Below, one piece after another: positions 1 to 11,344 of a stretch of 64,000 bases of DNA (the stretch's first letter is position 1; every line of letters starts with the position of its first letter). Below the pieces are notes generated by a model. It did not search any database. It saw only the letters and a program-made list of their open reading frames with translations, and was not told where the DNA came from. This DNA is from Bacteroidota bacterium (lineage in GTDB: Bacteria > Bacteroidota > Bacteroidia > Cytophagales > UBA9547). Location of the stretch: positions 62,001-126,000 of the forward strand of contig RDZG01000079.1 in NCBI GenBank assembly GCA_004293915.1, read 5' to 3'. Both the position numbers and the translations under genes were made by a program.

Positions 1-1
1 G

Positions 2-3000
2 GAAAATACAGGCGATGGTGCTGGAATTTTAATTCAAATTCCGCACACTTTTTTATTAGAAGAGTGTTTGAAGTTAGGGTTTAAGCTTCCAAATTTTGAA
101 AAATATGGAGTTGGAATGATATTTTTCCCTGCCGATGAAGTTGTAAAAGAAGATTGCAGAGAAATTTTAAATAGGAATATCGAAAAACTTGGCATGAAAT
201 TGCTTGGTTATCGAGTGGTGCCTACTGATAATAAAAAAGCAGATGTTGGACCAACGGCATTATCAAAAGAACCAATTATGGAACAAGTTTTTATTGCTTG
301 TCCAGATGATATAACCGACCCAGCTGAGTTTGAACGCAAACTTTTTGTACTTCGTAATTATACTACTCGTTTAGTAAAAGATTCGGTTGAAAAAGCCAAA
401 AGCGATTTTTATATCGCTACGATGTCGTATAAAGTAATATGCTATAAAGGTCAATTAACAACCAATCAAGTAGAACCTTATTTTGCAGATTTACAAAACA
501 AAGATGTAACTTCTGCCATTGCGGTTGTACATTCACGTTTTTCTACTAACACATTTCCTTCTTGGAAATTAGCTCAGCCATTTAGATACATTGCACATAA
601 TGGAGAAATAAACACGGTTAGAGGAAATGTAAATTGGATTCGTGCAAACGAAAATATATTTGAGCCTGGCACATTTACGAGAGAAGAATTAGATATGATT
701 CTTCCTATTTGTGATGATAAACAATCGGATTCAGCCAATTTAGATAATGTAGTTGAGTTATTAACCCTTTCGGGTCGTTCGCTACCACATGTGATGATGA
801 TGTTGATTCCAGAAGCTTGGGACGGAAACGAACATATGGAAGAATACAAAAAAGCATTTTACGAATACCATGCTTCAATCATGGAACCTTGGGATGGACC
901 AGCATCTATTTCATTTACTGATGGAAAAATTGTTGGGGCAACATTAGATAGAAATGGTTTGCGTCCATCTCGCTATACTTTATTAGATGATGATACATTA
1001 ATAATGGCTTCTGAAGCGGGTGTTGTAGATTTTGATCCTTCAAAAGTAGTAGCAAAAGGTAGATTACAACCTGGAAAAATGTTTGTTGTAGATTTAGAAG
1101 CTGGAAAAATCATTGCCGATGAAGAACTCAAAAAAGATATTTGCACACGCAAACCATATGGAGAATGGTTAAATAAATTCAAAATCAAATTACAAGATTT
1201 GCCAGCTGCACATCGTAGTTATTTGCCGCTCGAAGGCGATTTGCTTTTGAAAAAACAATTAGCATTTGGATATTCTTCTGAAGATTTGAAAATGGTAATT
1301 GCTCCAATGGCAGAAGATGGCAAAGAGCCAATAGGCTCAATGGGTCAAGACACGCCTTTGGCTATTTTATCAGACCAAGCACAGCATTTGTCAAGTTATT
1401 TCAAACAACTATTTGCCCAAGTAACCAATCCGCCAATCGACCCAATCAGAGAACGTATGGTGATGTCGCTTGTAAGTTATATTGGAGGTGTAAGTAATTT
1501 GCTTGACGAATCACCGAATGCTTGCCACATTGTATCGTTAAAACAACCTGTTTTGACAAACAAAGATTTGGAGCGTTTGCGTTATGTAGATCATGCACAT
1601 TTTCAAACCAAAACAATTCCAATTACTTTTTATGCTCAAGGCAATAAATCGGGAATGTTGGAACGTTCGATTGAAAAAATATGCCAATATGCTGCCGATG
1701 CAGTAGAAGATGGTTATGAAATTATTTTACTTTCAGACAGAGGTATAGATTCTGACCATGCTCCAATACCTTCATTATTAGCCGTTTCGGCTGTGCATCA
1801 TCACTTAATTCGCAAAGGTTTGCGAACAAAAGTTGGTTTGGTTGTAGAAGCCGGTGATGTTTGGGAAACGCATCACTTTGCTCTTTTGGTTGGTTATGGT
1901 GCATCGGCTATCAATCCATATTTGGCTTTTGAATCCATAAACACACTTAAAAAAGAAGGAATTATAAAAGCTGATTTAACCGAAGATAAATTACAATATA
2001 ATTATATTAAAGCTATAGGCGATGGTTTATTGAAAATCATGTCTAAAATGGGTATTTCTACTTTGCAATCGTATACAGGAGCTCAAATTTTTGAAGCGTT
2101 GGGTATAAATAAAAAAGTAGTAGATAAATATTTTGCAGGAACTGTTTCAAGAATTGGTGGATTAGATTTAGATGGCATTGCTAATGAAGCAGTTATCAAA
2201 CATACTTTGGCATTCCCTGAAAAAGAAATTCCAAATCCAAAACTTGAAGTTGGTGGGTATTATCAATGGAAACGCAGAGGCGAAGCTCATTTATTTAATC
2301 CAGAGTCGATACATTTATTACAATTATCTACTCGTAAAAACGATTATAGTGTATTCAAAAAATATACTAAAGTAATAAATGACCAGTCTAAAAAAGCAAT
2401 TACACTAAGAAGTTTATTGCGTTTTAAACCTGGAAAAGCCATTTCCATAGACGAAGTTGAACCAATTGAAAATATTTTAAAACGATTTGCAACAGGTGCA
2501 ATGTCTTTTGGTTCGATTTCGCACGAAGCACATTCTACATTGGCAATTGCCATGAATCGCTTGGGAGGAAAATCAAATACTGGCGAAGGAGGCGAAGACG
2601 AAATGCGTTACCAACCTATGCCAAATGGCGACAGTATGCGTTCGTCTATCAAACAAGTAGCTTCGGCTCGATTTGGTGTAACAAGTTATTATTTAACAAA
2701 TGCCGATGAGTTGCAAATAAAAATGGCTCAAGGTGCAAAACCTGGCGAAGGCGGACAGCTTCCAGGACATAAAGTTGATGATTGGATAGGTAGAGTTCGA
2801 CATTCAACACCTGGTGTTGGTTTGATTTCACCTCCGCCACATCACGATATTTATTCGATTGAAGATTTAGCTCAATTGATTTTTGATTTAAAAAATGCCA
2901 ATCGTAAGGCTCGAATTAGTGTAAAACTAGTTTCCGAAGCTGGTGTTGGAACTATTGCTGCTGGTGTAACAAAAGCAAAATCAGATGTAGTTTTAATTGC

Positions 3001-4378
3001 TGGACATGATGGTGGTACTGGAGCGTCTCCAGTAAGTTCAATTCGACATGCGGGTTTGCCTTGGGAACTTGGCTTGGCAGAAACACATCAAACTTTAGTA
3101 AAAAACAAACTTAGAAGCCGAATTGTTGTGCAATCTGATGGTCAGATGCGAACAGGTAGAGATATTGCTATTGCCACTTTATTAGGTGCAGAAGAATGGG
3201 GAGTTGCCACAGCAGCTCTTGTTGTTGAAGGTTGCATTATGATGCGTAAATGTCATTTGAATACATGTCCAGTAGGTGTAGCTACACAAGATGAAACCTT
3301 GCGTAAACGTTTCACTGGCGATGCAGACCATGTTGTGAATTTCTTCAAATTCTTGGCTCAAGATTTAAGAGAAGTTATGGCTGAACTTGGCTTTAGAACC
3401 ATTAACGAAATGGTTGGGCAAGTGGACAGACTCGAAATGAGAGATGATATTGAACATTGGAAATATAAAGGATTGGATTTAAAAGGATTGCTCCACAAAA
3501 TGGATGCTGCGCCAGAAGTTGGTTTATATAATTCTGAAAGTCAAGACCATGGTTTAGAAGCACAAATTGATTTGGAATTATTGAAAATAGCCGAAAAAGC
3601 TATTGCAACCAAAGAAAAAGTTTACGCAGAACATCCAATTACAAATGTTGATCGTTCGGTAGGAACAATTATCTCTAACGAAATATCTAAAGTTCATAAA
3701 GGAATTGGATTACCAAAAGGTACCGTTCATTTGAAATTTAAAGGTTCGGCAGGACAAAGTTTTGGCGCATTTAGTTGCCCAGGAATGAAACTCGAAGTAG
3801 AAGGCGAAGCAAATGATTATTTTGGAAAAGGAATGTCAGGCTCAGAATTGATTTTATATCCTGATGCACGCACAAAATACGAGCCTAGCAAAAACATTAT
3901 TGTCGGTAATGTTTGTTTTTACGGTGCTACTTCTGGCGAAGCCTATATAAAAGGAATGGCTGGTGAACGTTTTTGTGTTAGAAACTCTGGAGCAACGGCT
4001 GTTGTTGAAGGCGTTGGCGACCACGGATGTGAGTACATGACTGGCGGTGTGGCTCTGATTTTAGGTTCGACAGGCAGAAACTTTGCAGCTGGAATGAGCG
4101 GAGGTGTTGCTTACATTTATGATCCTAAAAAAGAATTTCCATCGAATTGTAACATGGAAATGGTTGGTTTAGATTCTTTGGAAGATGAAGACAAATCATT
4201 GCTCAAACGCTTGATTACTAATCATGCAACAAATACTAAATCAGGAGTAGCAGAAACAATTTTAGCGAATTTTGAAGTAGAATTAGCCCATTTTGTAAAA
4301 GTAATGCCGAAAGATTATAAAGCGGTATTAGCAAAACGCAAAGCTCTAAAAGTTGAGAAAAAAGTGGAATTAGTTTAG
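2..4378 (+). CDS. gltB: glutamate synthase (NADPH/ferredoxin-type GOGAT) large subunit, 5' end outside window
   Basis: Large GOGAT subunit: it releases ammonia from glutamine and transfers it to 2-oxoglutarate to make glutamate. The frame is open from base 2 and already reads [10 protein letters not shown], the conserved glutaminase (class II amidotransferase) segment, so the true start with its catalytic N-terminal Cys lies upstream of the window; 1458 residues are visible of roughly 1500 expected. Order of domains: glutaminase, a central linking domain, the FMN-binding TIM barrel (about nt 2400-3500, with [10 protein letters not shown] and [11 protein letters not shown]), then the C-terminal beta-helix rich in Gly. 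The [3Fe-4S] cysteines are visible in [15 protein letters not shown] near nt 3233-3277. The small subunit gene follows after 31 nt, so the two form an operon. This subunit looks intact as far as it can be seen. Confidence 0.97.
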   Translation, partial: ENTGDGAGILIQIPHTFLLEECLKLGFKLPNFEKYGVGMIFFPADEVVKEDCREILNRNIEKLGMKLLGYRVVPTDNKKADVGPTALSKEPIMEQVFIACPDDITDPAEFERKLFVLRNYTTRLVKDSVEKAKSDFYIATMSYKVICYKGQLTTNQVEPYFADLQNKDVTSAIAVVHSRFSTNTFPSWKLAQPFRYIAHNGEINTVRGNVNWIRANENIFEPGTFTREELDMILPICDDKQSDSANLDNVVELLTLSGRSLPHVMMMLIPEAWDGNEHMEEYKKAFYEYHASIMEPWDGPASISFTDGKIVGATLDRNGLRPSRYTLLDDDTLIMASEAGVVDFDPSKVVAKGRLQPGKMFVVDLEAGKIIADEELKKDICTRKPYGEWLNKFKIKLQDLPAAHRSYLPLEGDLLLKKQLAFGYSSEDLKMVIAPMAEDGKEPIGSMGQDTPLAILSDQAQHLSSYFKQLFAQVTNPPIDPIRERMVMSLVSYIGGVSNLLDESPNACHIVSLKQPVLTNKDLERLRYVDHAHFQTKTIPITFYAQGNKSGMLERSIEKICQYAADAVEDGYEIILLSDRGIDSDHAPIPSLLAVSAVHHHLIRKGLRTKVGLVVEAGDVWETHHFALLVGYGASAINPYLAFESINTLKKEGIIKADLTEDKLQYNYIKAIGDGLLKIMSKMGISTLQSYTGAQIFEALGINKKVVDKYFAGTVSRIGGLDLDGIANEAVIKHTLAFPEKEIPNPKLEVGGYYQWKRRGEAHLFNPESIHLLQLSTRKNDYSVFKKYTKVINDQSKKAITLRSLLRFKPGKAISIDEVEPIENILKRFATGAMSFGSISHEAHSTLAIAMNRLGGKSNTGEGGEDEMRYQPMPNGDSMRSSIKQVASARFGVTSYYLTNADELQIKMAQGAKPGEGGQLPGHKVDDWIGRVRHSTPGVGLISPPPHHDIYSIEDLAQLIFDLKNANRKARISVKLVSEAGVGTIAAGVTKAKSDVVLIAGHDGGTGASPVSSIRHAGLPWELGLAETHQTLVKNKLRSRIVVQSDGQMRTGRDIAIATLLGAEEWGVATAALVVEGCIMMRKCHLNTCPVGVATQDETLRKRFTGDADHVVNFFKFLAQDLREVMAELGFRTINEMVGQVDRLEMRDDIEHWKYKGLDLKGLLHKMDAAPEVGLYNSESQDHGLEAQIDLELLKIAEKAIATKEKVYAEHPITNVDRSVGTIISNEISKVHKGIGLPKGTVHLKFKGSAGQSFGAFSCPGMKLEVEGEANDYFGKGMSGSELILYPDARTKYEPSKNIIVGNVCFYGATSGEAYIKGMAGERFCVRNSGATAVVEGVGDHGCEYMTGGVALILGSTGRNFAAGMSGGVAYIYDPKKEFPSNCNMEMVGLDSLEDEDKSLLKRLITNHATNTKSGVAETILANFEVELAHFVKVMPKDYKAVLAKRKALKVEKKVELV

Positions 4379-4409
4379 TTTTAAATTATTAAGAATATCA
4401 TATATAGAA

Positions 4410-5808
4410 ATGGGAAAACCTACTGGATTTCTAGAAAAAACGCGTGAAATGCCTAGAAAAGAGGACAAAAAATCACGTACAAATCATTATAAAGAATTTG
4501 TTGCGGATTGGACTCCAGAGCAAACAAACGAGCAATCAGGAAGATGCATGAACTGCGGTATTCCATTTTGCCACAATGGATGTCCACTTGGCAATATAAT
4601 TCCAGAATTTAACGATGCTGTTTATCAGCAAAATTGGGAAGATGCCTATGAAATATTAAGTAGTACAAATAATTTCCCTGAATTTACAGGTAGAATCTGC
4701 CCAGCTCCATGCGAAGCTTCATGTGTTTTGGGTATAAACCAACCAGCGGTTACGATTGAGCAAATCGAAAAAACTATTATAGAAACAATTTAGTAAAAGC
4801 AAAAATCCCTACAGAACGAACAGGTAAAAAAATTGCTGTAATTGGTTCTGGACCAGCTGGTTTGGCAACTGCAGCACAATTGAACAGTGCCGGACATTGG
4901 GTTACGGTTTTTGAACGTGATGACGAAGTTGGTGGATTATTACGCTATGGAATTCCAGATTTTAAACTCGAAAAATGGGTAGTTCAACGTAGAGCTAAAT
5001 TAATGGAGGAAGAAGGTGTAGTTTTCAAAACTTCGACAAATGTTGGAAAAGATATAAAAGTAAGCGAAATTCTTTACGATTTTGATGCCGTTGTTTTATC
5101 TGGTGGCTCAACCATCCCAAGAGATGTTCCAATCATCGCAGAGTTGCAGGAAAAGAAGTTAATAAAAAAGAAATTTTAGCAACAGGAAAAAATGTTTTGG
5201 TAATAGGTGGTGGCGATACAGGTTCTGATTGTGTGGGTACTTCGATTCGTCATGGAGCAAAATCGGTAACACAAATCGAATTGCTTTCTAAACCGCCAGA
5301 AGGCAAAAACGAAAATACACCTTGGCCAAATTGGCCAATGATTTTGCGTACATCAACTTCGCACGAAGAAGGTGCAGATCGCAAATGGGCTATCAATACC
5401 AAAGAATTTTTGGGTGACGACAAAGGAAATTTGAAAGGCGTAAAAATTGTTGAAGTTGAATGGTCGATGGAGGGTGGAAAACCTAAAATGATTGAAAAAA
5501 CAGGCTCAGAAGTTATAAAAGATGTAGAATTAGTGTTAATTGCTGCTGGATTTTTACACCCGCAACACGAAGGAATGCTTACCGATTTGGGTGTTGAGTT
5601 TGACGAACGTGGTAATGTAAAAACTACAGAATATCAAACTAATAATCCAAAAGTTTTTGCAGCAGGCGATATGCGTAGAGGACAATCTTTGGTTGTTTGG
5701 GCAATTTCAGAAGGTAGAGAATGTGCTAGAAAAATAGATTTATATTTGATGGGAGAATCTAATTTAGAATCAAAAGATACTGGTATTCTATCAAGCGTTG
5801 AATATTAA
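4410..5808 (+). pseudogene. gltD: glutamate synthase small subunit, broken by two frame-changing deletions
   Basis: Small GOGAT subunit, which passes electrons from NAD(P)H through FAD and Fe-S clusters to GltB. Three open segments in three frames add up to one gene: 4410-4793 (N-terminal Fe-S domain with CMNCGIPFCHNGCP and CPAPCEASC), about 4790-5179 (FAD-binding GSGPAGLATAAQ, then GGLLRYGIPDFKLEKW) and about 5130-5808 (NAD(P)-binding GGGDTGSDCVGTS and the C-terminal FAAGDMRRGQSLVVWAI). Compared with the family, about four residues are missing after IEKTIIETI (frame change near 4790) and about 19 residues between DVPI and NHRRVAGKEV (frame change near 5130). The total, 1399 nt, is about 70 nt shorter than a normal gene of about 490 codons. 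Either a real pseudogene or an assembly error; the sequence alone cannot decide. Confidence 0.9.
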
Positions 5809-5829
5809 TAATTTGTCAATTTAATTAAC

Positions 5830-5861
5830 AAAAAAGGCTTTCATCTCGAAAGCCTTTTTTA
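5830..5861 (+). terminator. intrinsic terminator after gltBD
   Basis: Inverted repeat with arms AAAAAAGGCTTT (5830-5841) and AAAGCCTTTTTT (5849-5860) around a 7-nt loop, followed by T/A-rich sequence, 22 nt after the gltD stop. Confidence 0.9.
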
Positions 5862-5937
5862 TTAATATTATGTTTTTGTTAAAAACTATGGTTTACAAAA
5901 AATCAATCGTAAATTTCTAAATCTTTGAATTGTTGAT

Positions 5938-7026
5938 ATGAAATCCATAAATTTTATGTTTGTAGTGCAAGGCGAAGGCAGAGGACACATGACTCAAGCC
6001 ATTGCTTTATATAAACTTTTGATCGAAAATGGACATCAAATTTCGGCTGTTTTGGTAGGGAAAAGCAAAAGAAGAGAGATTCCAGCCTTTTTCTTTGAAC
6101 ATATAAAAACAGAAATCATTCCATTTGAAAGTCCAAATTTTGTTACCGACAAACAAAACAAAAGCATTAAAGTCAAAAAAACCATTGTATCAAATTTGCT
6201 CAATAGCAAATCATATTATGGACATTTAAAAAAAATCGACAAGATTATTGCCGATAAAAAACCTGATTGTATTATTAATTTTTACGATTTTTTGGCTGGA
6301 ATGTATTATTTTTTGTTTCATTCAAAAGTGCCTTTAATTTGTATTGGACATCAATATTTATTAGAACATCCTGATTTTATATTCCCAGAAAAAGTAAAAA
6401 AATCAGACCGATTTTGGTATATGATAAATACTAAAATCACGCATCATGGGGCATTAAAAAAAATGGCATTATCTTTTAGAGAAATGAACGATAGTCCAAA
6501 AGATAATATAATAGTTGTTCCACCACTTCTGCGAAACGAAGTTTTGGAATTAATTCCCGAAAATCAAGAACATATTTTAGTTTATATGGTAAACGCAGGA
6601 TTTAGTGATGATATTTTGCAATGGCATAAAAAAAAAAAACAGCATAAAATTCATCTTTTTTGCGATAGAAATGATTGGGCAGACGGGCAAATATTTAATG
6701 AAACGCTAACTTTTTTTAAAATAAACGATAGGCGTTTTTTAGAAAGTATGCGTACATGTAAGGCATTTGCAAGTACGGCAGGTTTTGAGAGCATTTGCGA
6801 AGCCATGTATTTGAACAAACCCGTGATGATGGTTCCGCCAGAAGGACATTTTGAGCAACAATGCAATGCACTCGATGCCGAATTGGCTGGTGCTGGAATT
6901 CAAAATAAAACTTTTGATTTAGATAAATTAATTGCTTTTGCCGAAAAAAAACAAATCAACGATGATTTTAAAAAATGGGTCGAAAAAGCAAATCATATAT
7001 TTTTAAACGAACTTACAAACTTTTAA
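5938..7026 (+). CDS. glycosyltransferase of the Glyco_trans_1_3 / GT28-like type
   Basis: Predicted cytoplasmic GT-B glycosyltransferase, 362 aa. The N-terminus MKSINFMFVVQGEGRGHMTQAIAL has the Gly-rich GxGxGH loop typical of MurG/UGT-like enzymes and of the DUF-type family often annotated simply as glycosyltransferase in Bacteroidota. The C-terminal half contains ASTAGFESICEAMYLNKPVMMVP (around residues 279-301), the usual nucleotide-sugar donor site, followed by EGHFEQQCNA. No membrane segment or signal peptide is visible. The sugar and acceptor are unknown. It has its own start after the gltD terminator and is convergent with the next gene, whose stop codon overlaps its own by three bases. 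Family call is good, substrate is unknown. Confidence 0.85.
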   Translation: MKSINFMFVVQGEGRGHMTQAIALYKLLIENGHQISAVLVGKSKRREIPAFFFEHIKTEIIPFESPNFVTDKQNKSIKVKKTIVSNLLNSKSYYGHLKKIDKIIADKKPDCIINFYDFLAGMYYFLFHSKVPLICIGHQYLLEHPDFIFPEKVKKSDRFWYMINTKITHHGALKKMALSFREMNDSPKDNIIVVPPLLRNEVLELIPENQEHILVYMVNAGFSDDILQWHKKKKQHKIHLFCDRNDWADGQIFNETLTFFKINDRRFLESMRTCKAFASTAGFESICEAMYLNKPVMMVPPEGHFEQQCNALDAELAGAGIQNKTFDLDKLIAFAEKKQINDDFKKWVEKANHIFLNELTNF

Positions 7027-7226
7027 ATTGACAAAGGTTGCATTTTTCCAAAAGGCATACTTTCTACTAATGTATAAAAAGCTTCTTCTTTGCCTTTTAA
7101 ACCATATTTTTCGAGATTTTTATCAATTCTATCGGCTCTAAAATAAGCAACTAAAATAAACTTTTCGTCTCGAAGTTGAATATAATCAGGAATTTTAGCT
7201 TTGCCTTTTACTTTAATAATATACAC
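7023..7226 (-). CDS. small conserved Bacteroidota protein of unknown function
   Basis: A 67-aa soluble protein beginning GTG (an in-frame stop lies just upstream, so no longer start is possible). It reads MYIIKVKGKAKIPDYIQLRD and has alternating hydrophobic residues suggesting a small beta-rich fold; no signal peptide, membrane helix or known motif. I recall similar short proteins in other Bacteroidota near transaldolase genes, which supports it being real, but no function can be given. It lies 100 nt downstream of the transaldolase gene on the same strand and ends overlapping the convergent glycosyltransferase gene. Confidence 0.65.
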   Translation of the reverse strand: MYIIKVKGKAKIPDYIQLRDEKFILVAYFRADRIDKNLEKYGLKGKEEAFYTLVESMPFGKMQPLSI

Positions 7227-7326
7227 TTTTTAATGATTAATGGTTAATATATTAAATATATAATCGTTTTAACTTTAGTTGATTGATAAAATTAATAATT
7301 AACCATTACAATTTATAATTAGTAAT

Positions 7327-7983
7327 TTATCCATTAACTTTTTTATGATCAGCCAAGAATTTTTCTAAGCCACTATCTGTAAGCGGGTGTTTAAGCAAAG
7401 CTGTGATAGCACTTAATGGACCAGTCATCACATCTGCACCTAACTCGGCACATTTAATGATATGAATCGGACCGCGAATTGAGGCAGCCAAAACTTCAGT
7501 TTCATAACCATAATTTGCATAAATCAACACAATTTGAGCTATTAAATCCATTCCATCAACCGAAATATCATCTAATCTACCAATAAATGGCGATACATAA
7601 CTTGCACCAGCTTTTGCAGCCAAAAGTGCTTGTCCAGCAGAAAAAACCAACGTACAATTTGTACGAATTCCTTTATTTGAAAAATATTTAATGGCTTTTA
7701 TTCCATCTTTTATCATTGGAATTTTCACTACAATTTTTTCGTCAATAGTTACTAATTCTTCGCCTTCTCGAATCATTCCTTCATAGTCTGTAGCTATCAC
7801 TTCGGCACTTACATCGCCATCTACAATATCACAAATGGCTTTATAATGACGAAAAATATTATCTTTTCCGCTTATTCCTTCTTTTGCCATTAGCGATGGA
7901 TTGGTTGTAACTCCATCCAAAATTCCCATTGCTTGTGCTTCTTTTATTTCTGCTAAATTGGCTGTATCTATAAAAAACTTCAT
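7327..7983 (-). CDS. tal: transaldolase (FSA/TalC-type small transaldolase family)
   Basis: A 218-aa single-domain TIM-barrel aldolase that forms a Schiff base with its ketose donor. The start [13 protein letters not shown] and VTTNPSL are family hallmarks; the catalytic Lys is K87 in VVKIPM. Members split into fructose-6-phosphate aldolases, which have Tyr at the position after the PSP/APY turn (Tyr131 in the E. coli enzyme), and transaldolases, which have Phe there. Here the segment is [11 protein letters not shown] with Phe133, so I infer true transaldolase activity (non-oxidative pentose phosphate pathway) rather than fructose-6-phosphate aldolase, although databases often label it fsa. 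Cytoplasmic. Single transcription unit. Confidence 0.92.
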   Translation of the reverse strand: MKFFIDTANLAEIKEAQAMGILDGVTTNPSLMAKEGISGKDNIFRHYKAICDIVDGDVSAEVIATDYEGMIREGEELVTIDEKIVVKIPMIKDGIKAIKYFSNKGIRTNCTLVFSAGQALLAAKAGASYVSPFIGRLDDISVDGMDLIAQIVLIYANYGYETEVLAASIRGPIHIIKCAELGADVMTGPLSAITALLKHPLTDSGLEKFLADHKKVNG

Positions 7984-8079
7984 AATTTATTTTGTGCCAT
8001 TTTGCATGGCAAGATTTTATTGTCGATTAATGCCTCAAATTTAGAATAATTATGCTTAAAAATTCAAACTAAAATTGAA

Positions 8080-9252
8080 TTATAATAATTCATAAACATT
8101 TGCAATACCTTGTCCACCTCCAATACATGCCGAAACTACACCATATTTAGCATTTTTGCGTTTCATTTCATTGAAAAGCTGTACCGAAAGTTTTGTACCA
8201 GAACAACCCAACGGATGCCCTAAAGCTATTGCACCGCCATTTACATTAACTATGTTTTCGTCTAAATTTAAGGTTCTGCAAACTGCTAATGATTGCGATG
8301 CAAAAGCTTCGTTTATCTCAAACAGCTGAATATCAGACTGTTTTAAGCCTCCTCTTTTCAATGCTAGCGGAATTGCCTCTACCGGACCAATCCCCATAAT
8401 GCGAGGGTCTACGCCAACCGATGCATTAGAAACTAAACGAGCAATCGGTTTTAAATTTAATTCTTTAACCATTTTTTCGGACATTACCATTACAAAAGCT
8501 GCACCATCCGAAGTTTGCGATGCATTGCCAGCAGTAACTGTACCTTTTGCAGCAAAAACTGGTTTTAATTTTGCCAAAGCTTCAATGTTTGTGTCAGCTC
8601 GTGGACCTTCGTCTGTATCTACAATATATTCTTTTGTTTTTTTCTTCCCAGATTCATCCATAAAAGTTTCTTTTACAGTAATAGGAACGATTTCATCTTT
8701 AAAAAAACCTGATTTAATGGCATTTACAGCACGCTGATGCGAACGAAACGAAAATGCATCTTGGTCGGCTCTACTAATTTTATAATCCTGTGCCACAGCC
8801 TCAGCAGTTGCACCCATACTCGAATAATATACCGAATAATTTTTAGCAATTTCATAATTCAATGCCACTTTCCAGCCTGTAAAAGGCACTAAACTCATCG
8901 ATTCTACACCTCCAGCAATGATGCAATCTGCCATTCCAGCTTGTATTTTATAACTTGCCAAAGCAATTGTTTCCATTCCTGAACCACAATATCTGTTCAC
9001 AGTCATACCAGGTACATTTTGAGGCAAAGTCATCAAAGCAATCATTTTACCAATTTGCATACCTGCTTCGGCTTCGGGAACAGCATTGCCAACAATTAAA
9101 TCATCAATTTGTTTTGGGTCTAAATTTGGCATAGATGCCAATAAACCTTTTATTACATCTGCGGCTAAATCATCGGGTCTGGTAAACCTAAAACCACCAC
9201 GAGGAGCTTTTGCAACTGCTGACCTCAATCCTGCAACTATATACGCTTCCAT
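8080..9252 (-). CDS. thiolase (acetyl-CoA C-acyltransferase)
   Basis: A 390-aa thiolase that cleaves 3-ketoacyl-CoA with CoA to acetyl-CoA and a shortened acyl-CoA, the last step of beta-oxidation, or runs the reverse condensation. Nucleophilic Cys89 is in NRYCGSGMETIA, the NEAFASQ motif is present, and the catalytic pair is His346 in GHPLGCSG and Cys376 in CIGGGQG. Length is normal for a degradative or biosynthetic thiolase; motifs alone do not separate the long-chain form from acetoacetyl-CoA thiolase. No other beta-oxidation gene is adjacent, so its partners lie elsewhere. It starts at ATG and is the only gene in its unit. Confidence 0.94.
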   Translation of the reverse strand: MEAYIVAGLRSAVAKAPRGGFRFTRPDDLAADVIKGLLASMPNLDPKQIDDLIVGNAVPEAEAGMQIGKMIALMTLPQNVPGMTVNRYCGSGMETIALASYKIQAGMADCIIAGGVESMSLVPFTGWKVALNYEIAKNYSVYYSSMGATAEAVAQDYKISRADQDAFSFRSHQRAVNAIKSGFFKDEIVPITVKETFMDESGKKKTKEYIVDTDEGPRADTNIEALAKLKPVFAAKGTVTAGNASQTSDGAAFVMVMSEKMVKELNLKPIARLVSNASVGVDPRIMGIGPVEAIPLALKRGGLKQSDIQLFEINEAFASQSLAVCRTLNLDENIVNVNGGAIALGHPLGCSGTKLSVQLFNEMKRKNAKYGVVSACIGGGQGIANVYELL

Positions 9253-9391
9253 ATTTTATTTTTTTATTGTCTTATGATACGAAAGAAATTTGATATAGTT
9301 AATTATTTGTATGTTTAGAATTACAATTAACACTGTAAAATAGTTTTGTATTAATTAGTCCTTTGATTTTAAACTAGGTCGAGTGGGTTTA

Positions 9392-10901
9392 TTAGTTAAG
9401 CTTTTTACTAATTTGCTTAAGTCTTTCTATAACTTCCTTAGCACTTTCTTTAAACTTTTCTTTAGCTATATTTTCGTCTTCAGCAATCCATTGCTTTACC
9501 TCTTCTAAAAGCTGCTTTTTGGAATCTCTTAGTTTTTGCTTATCTGAGATTTTAATAATTTCGTCAACCTTAGGTTGAAAATCTAATGGATAATATTTTT
9601 CAAAATCATGCTCATTGAATTGTCCAAAATTTGATTCATTCCAACCAGATTTAGTGTACTTGTCTCTTATTTTTGTGATTATTATTTTTTCTTCTTCCCC
9701 AGAATCAATAATAATCCATACTTTATTCTTATATGTTGGTTCCAAATGTAGAAAGACAAATAGCTTATCAAAGTCTTCGAATTTTGGAATAATCGCAGAA
9801 GTTCCTCCAGCTGAAAAAGTTCTAATCTTATTTTTCAATGGTTTGACAAACCAGTCTATTAAATAATCTCTAATTATTATTTCTGCAGATGACTCTTCTA
9901 AGAATAACCAACCTTTCCATAAATCAAAGTCAAAAAAATCATAGCCTAAATCCTCAAGTACTTGTCTCCTTTCCTCTGGGTTTTGAGAGACTTCTAATTT
10001 CAGAAACAAATAAATTTGGTCGATTAGTATCTCTTAAGTAGTTAGATATGTTAAATATTTTTGAATTTAATACACCACCCAAGTATTTCATTACGATATT
10101 TGAATGTGTGGAAACAAAGAACTGATTCGACTTTGATTTTTCAATGATAAGTCTCAACAAAGCTTTTAAAGCTTTAGGGTGGATGTCATTTTCGGGTTCT
10201 TCAATCAAGAAGATGTTTCCTTCAGCAACACATAAATCGGTAATTAAACCAAGAATATTTGCCACCCCTTCACCCATTGCCGTCAAAGGAATATACTCCA
10301 AATTATGAACAAAGTAAACTGCTTTTTTCCCACCACCAAGAGCAAGAGTTGAAATTTCAAATCCCAGAATATTTTTGCAAGCTTCAACATACTGGCTGTT
10401 CCCTGGCTGAAATTGTGGAGTTATTAACCTGTCAATCTTTGAATACAAATTTGTAAAATTGCCTGAAACAGAATTAGCATTGGCTTCATTTATTGCATCC
10501 GTATAACCAACAGTTTTTCTTTTAGATAGATATGGATATATCAGATTATTTGGTTCCTGTTCAGGAACGGGATTAAATTGGTGGGTTATTCCACCTTCTT
10601 TATGTCCATAATACATAGAATTGTTTTCAAGTATACATATTATTCTATCGTGCAGAGAATTGTTATTTACAAAGTATGGATGTGTGCCTGAAAAAAACAA
10701 TTCAATCTTTCCATTTTGCCTACCAATAGTTATATCTGTGGAATTTAAAACTTGTCTTTGCAATTGAAATATTGCATTTAATAATGTAGATTTCCCTGAG
10801 TTGTTTGCACCTATAAAAATATTTATTCCATCAGATAAATTGGTCTTTGGAATATTTTGAAAACCTCGAACATTTTCTAGTTGTATTGCTGTAATCCTCA
10901 T
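9392..10901 (-). pseudogene. OLD-like AAA ATPase with C-terminal TOPRIM domain, frameshifted
   Basis: One gene read in two overlapping frames. The first (10901 down to 9954) begins MRITAIQLENVRGFQNI and carries Walker A GANNSGKSTLLNA, then IFLIEEPENDIHP (Walker B) and STHSNIVMKYL, as in OLD/RecF-type ABC ATPases. The second (in frame from about 10015 down to 9392) continues the same protein with VLEDLGYDFFDFDLWKG, then EESSAE and IIIDSGEEE, which resemble the metal-binding acidic sites of a TOPRIM nuclease domain. A single-base frame change near 9995-10020 separates them; together they give about 500 residues, the normal size of the family. OLD-family nucleases include anti-phage proteins, but this one stands alone. 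It could be a real pseudogene or a sequencing indel. Confidence 0.82.
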
Positions 10902-11344
10902 AAAGTATTAATATTTCATCCTTTTGGTGTTCTTTTCACCTACAAATCAATGAAATATTATTCAAATAAACTAGACGAAAATGCGTATTCAGATTGATTC
11001 AACTCATACTATTTTGCTGATGAATATTTACAATCAATAATTGTATCGTAAATTCTAGCTTTAATTGGATTTTATTGGATTAATATAGTGGTTGTAAAAA
11101 AGTATGTATATTCTACAATGATTTGCATCTAATTGCTAAGATATAAAAGTTTTTTTTGTGAAATAAACACCAACTAAAGGCAGAAGAAAATAAATCAACA
11201 CATTTTTTTTTCGATTTTATTTCCCAAAAACAAGATTTATATCGTTTTTTATATAAATATTTCAAAATATTAGCAACAAACCTTTTTTACAAAATCTTAA
11301 TAGATTAAATTTGTAAAACGTTTAAAAGAAAAAACAAAATTATT
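10902..11344. other. non-coding spacer upstream of the desaturase
   Basis: About 440 bp of very AT-rich DNA between divergently oriented genes. No convincing ORF, RNA or repeat seen. TAAATTTG at 11306-11313 fits the Bacteroidota -7 element (TAnnTTTG) 31 nt before the desaturase start, but no TTG at the -33 position accompanies it, so the promoter assignment is weak. Confidence 0.5.

Noticed and set aside
4790-5180. Programmed frameshifting in gltD
   Set aside because: Sequence is missing at both frame changes (about 4 and 19 residues of conserved protein), so frameshifting alone would not restore the protein.
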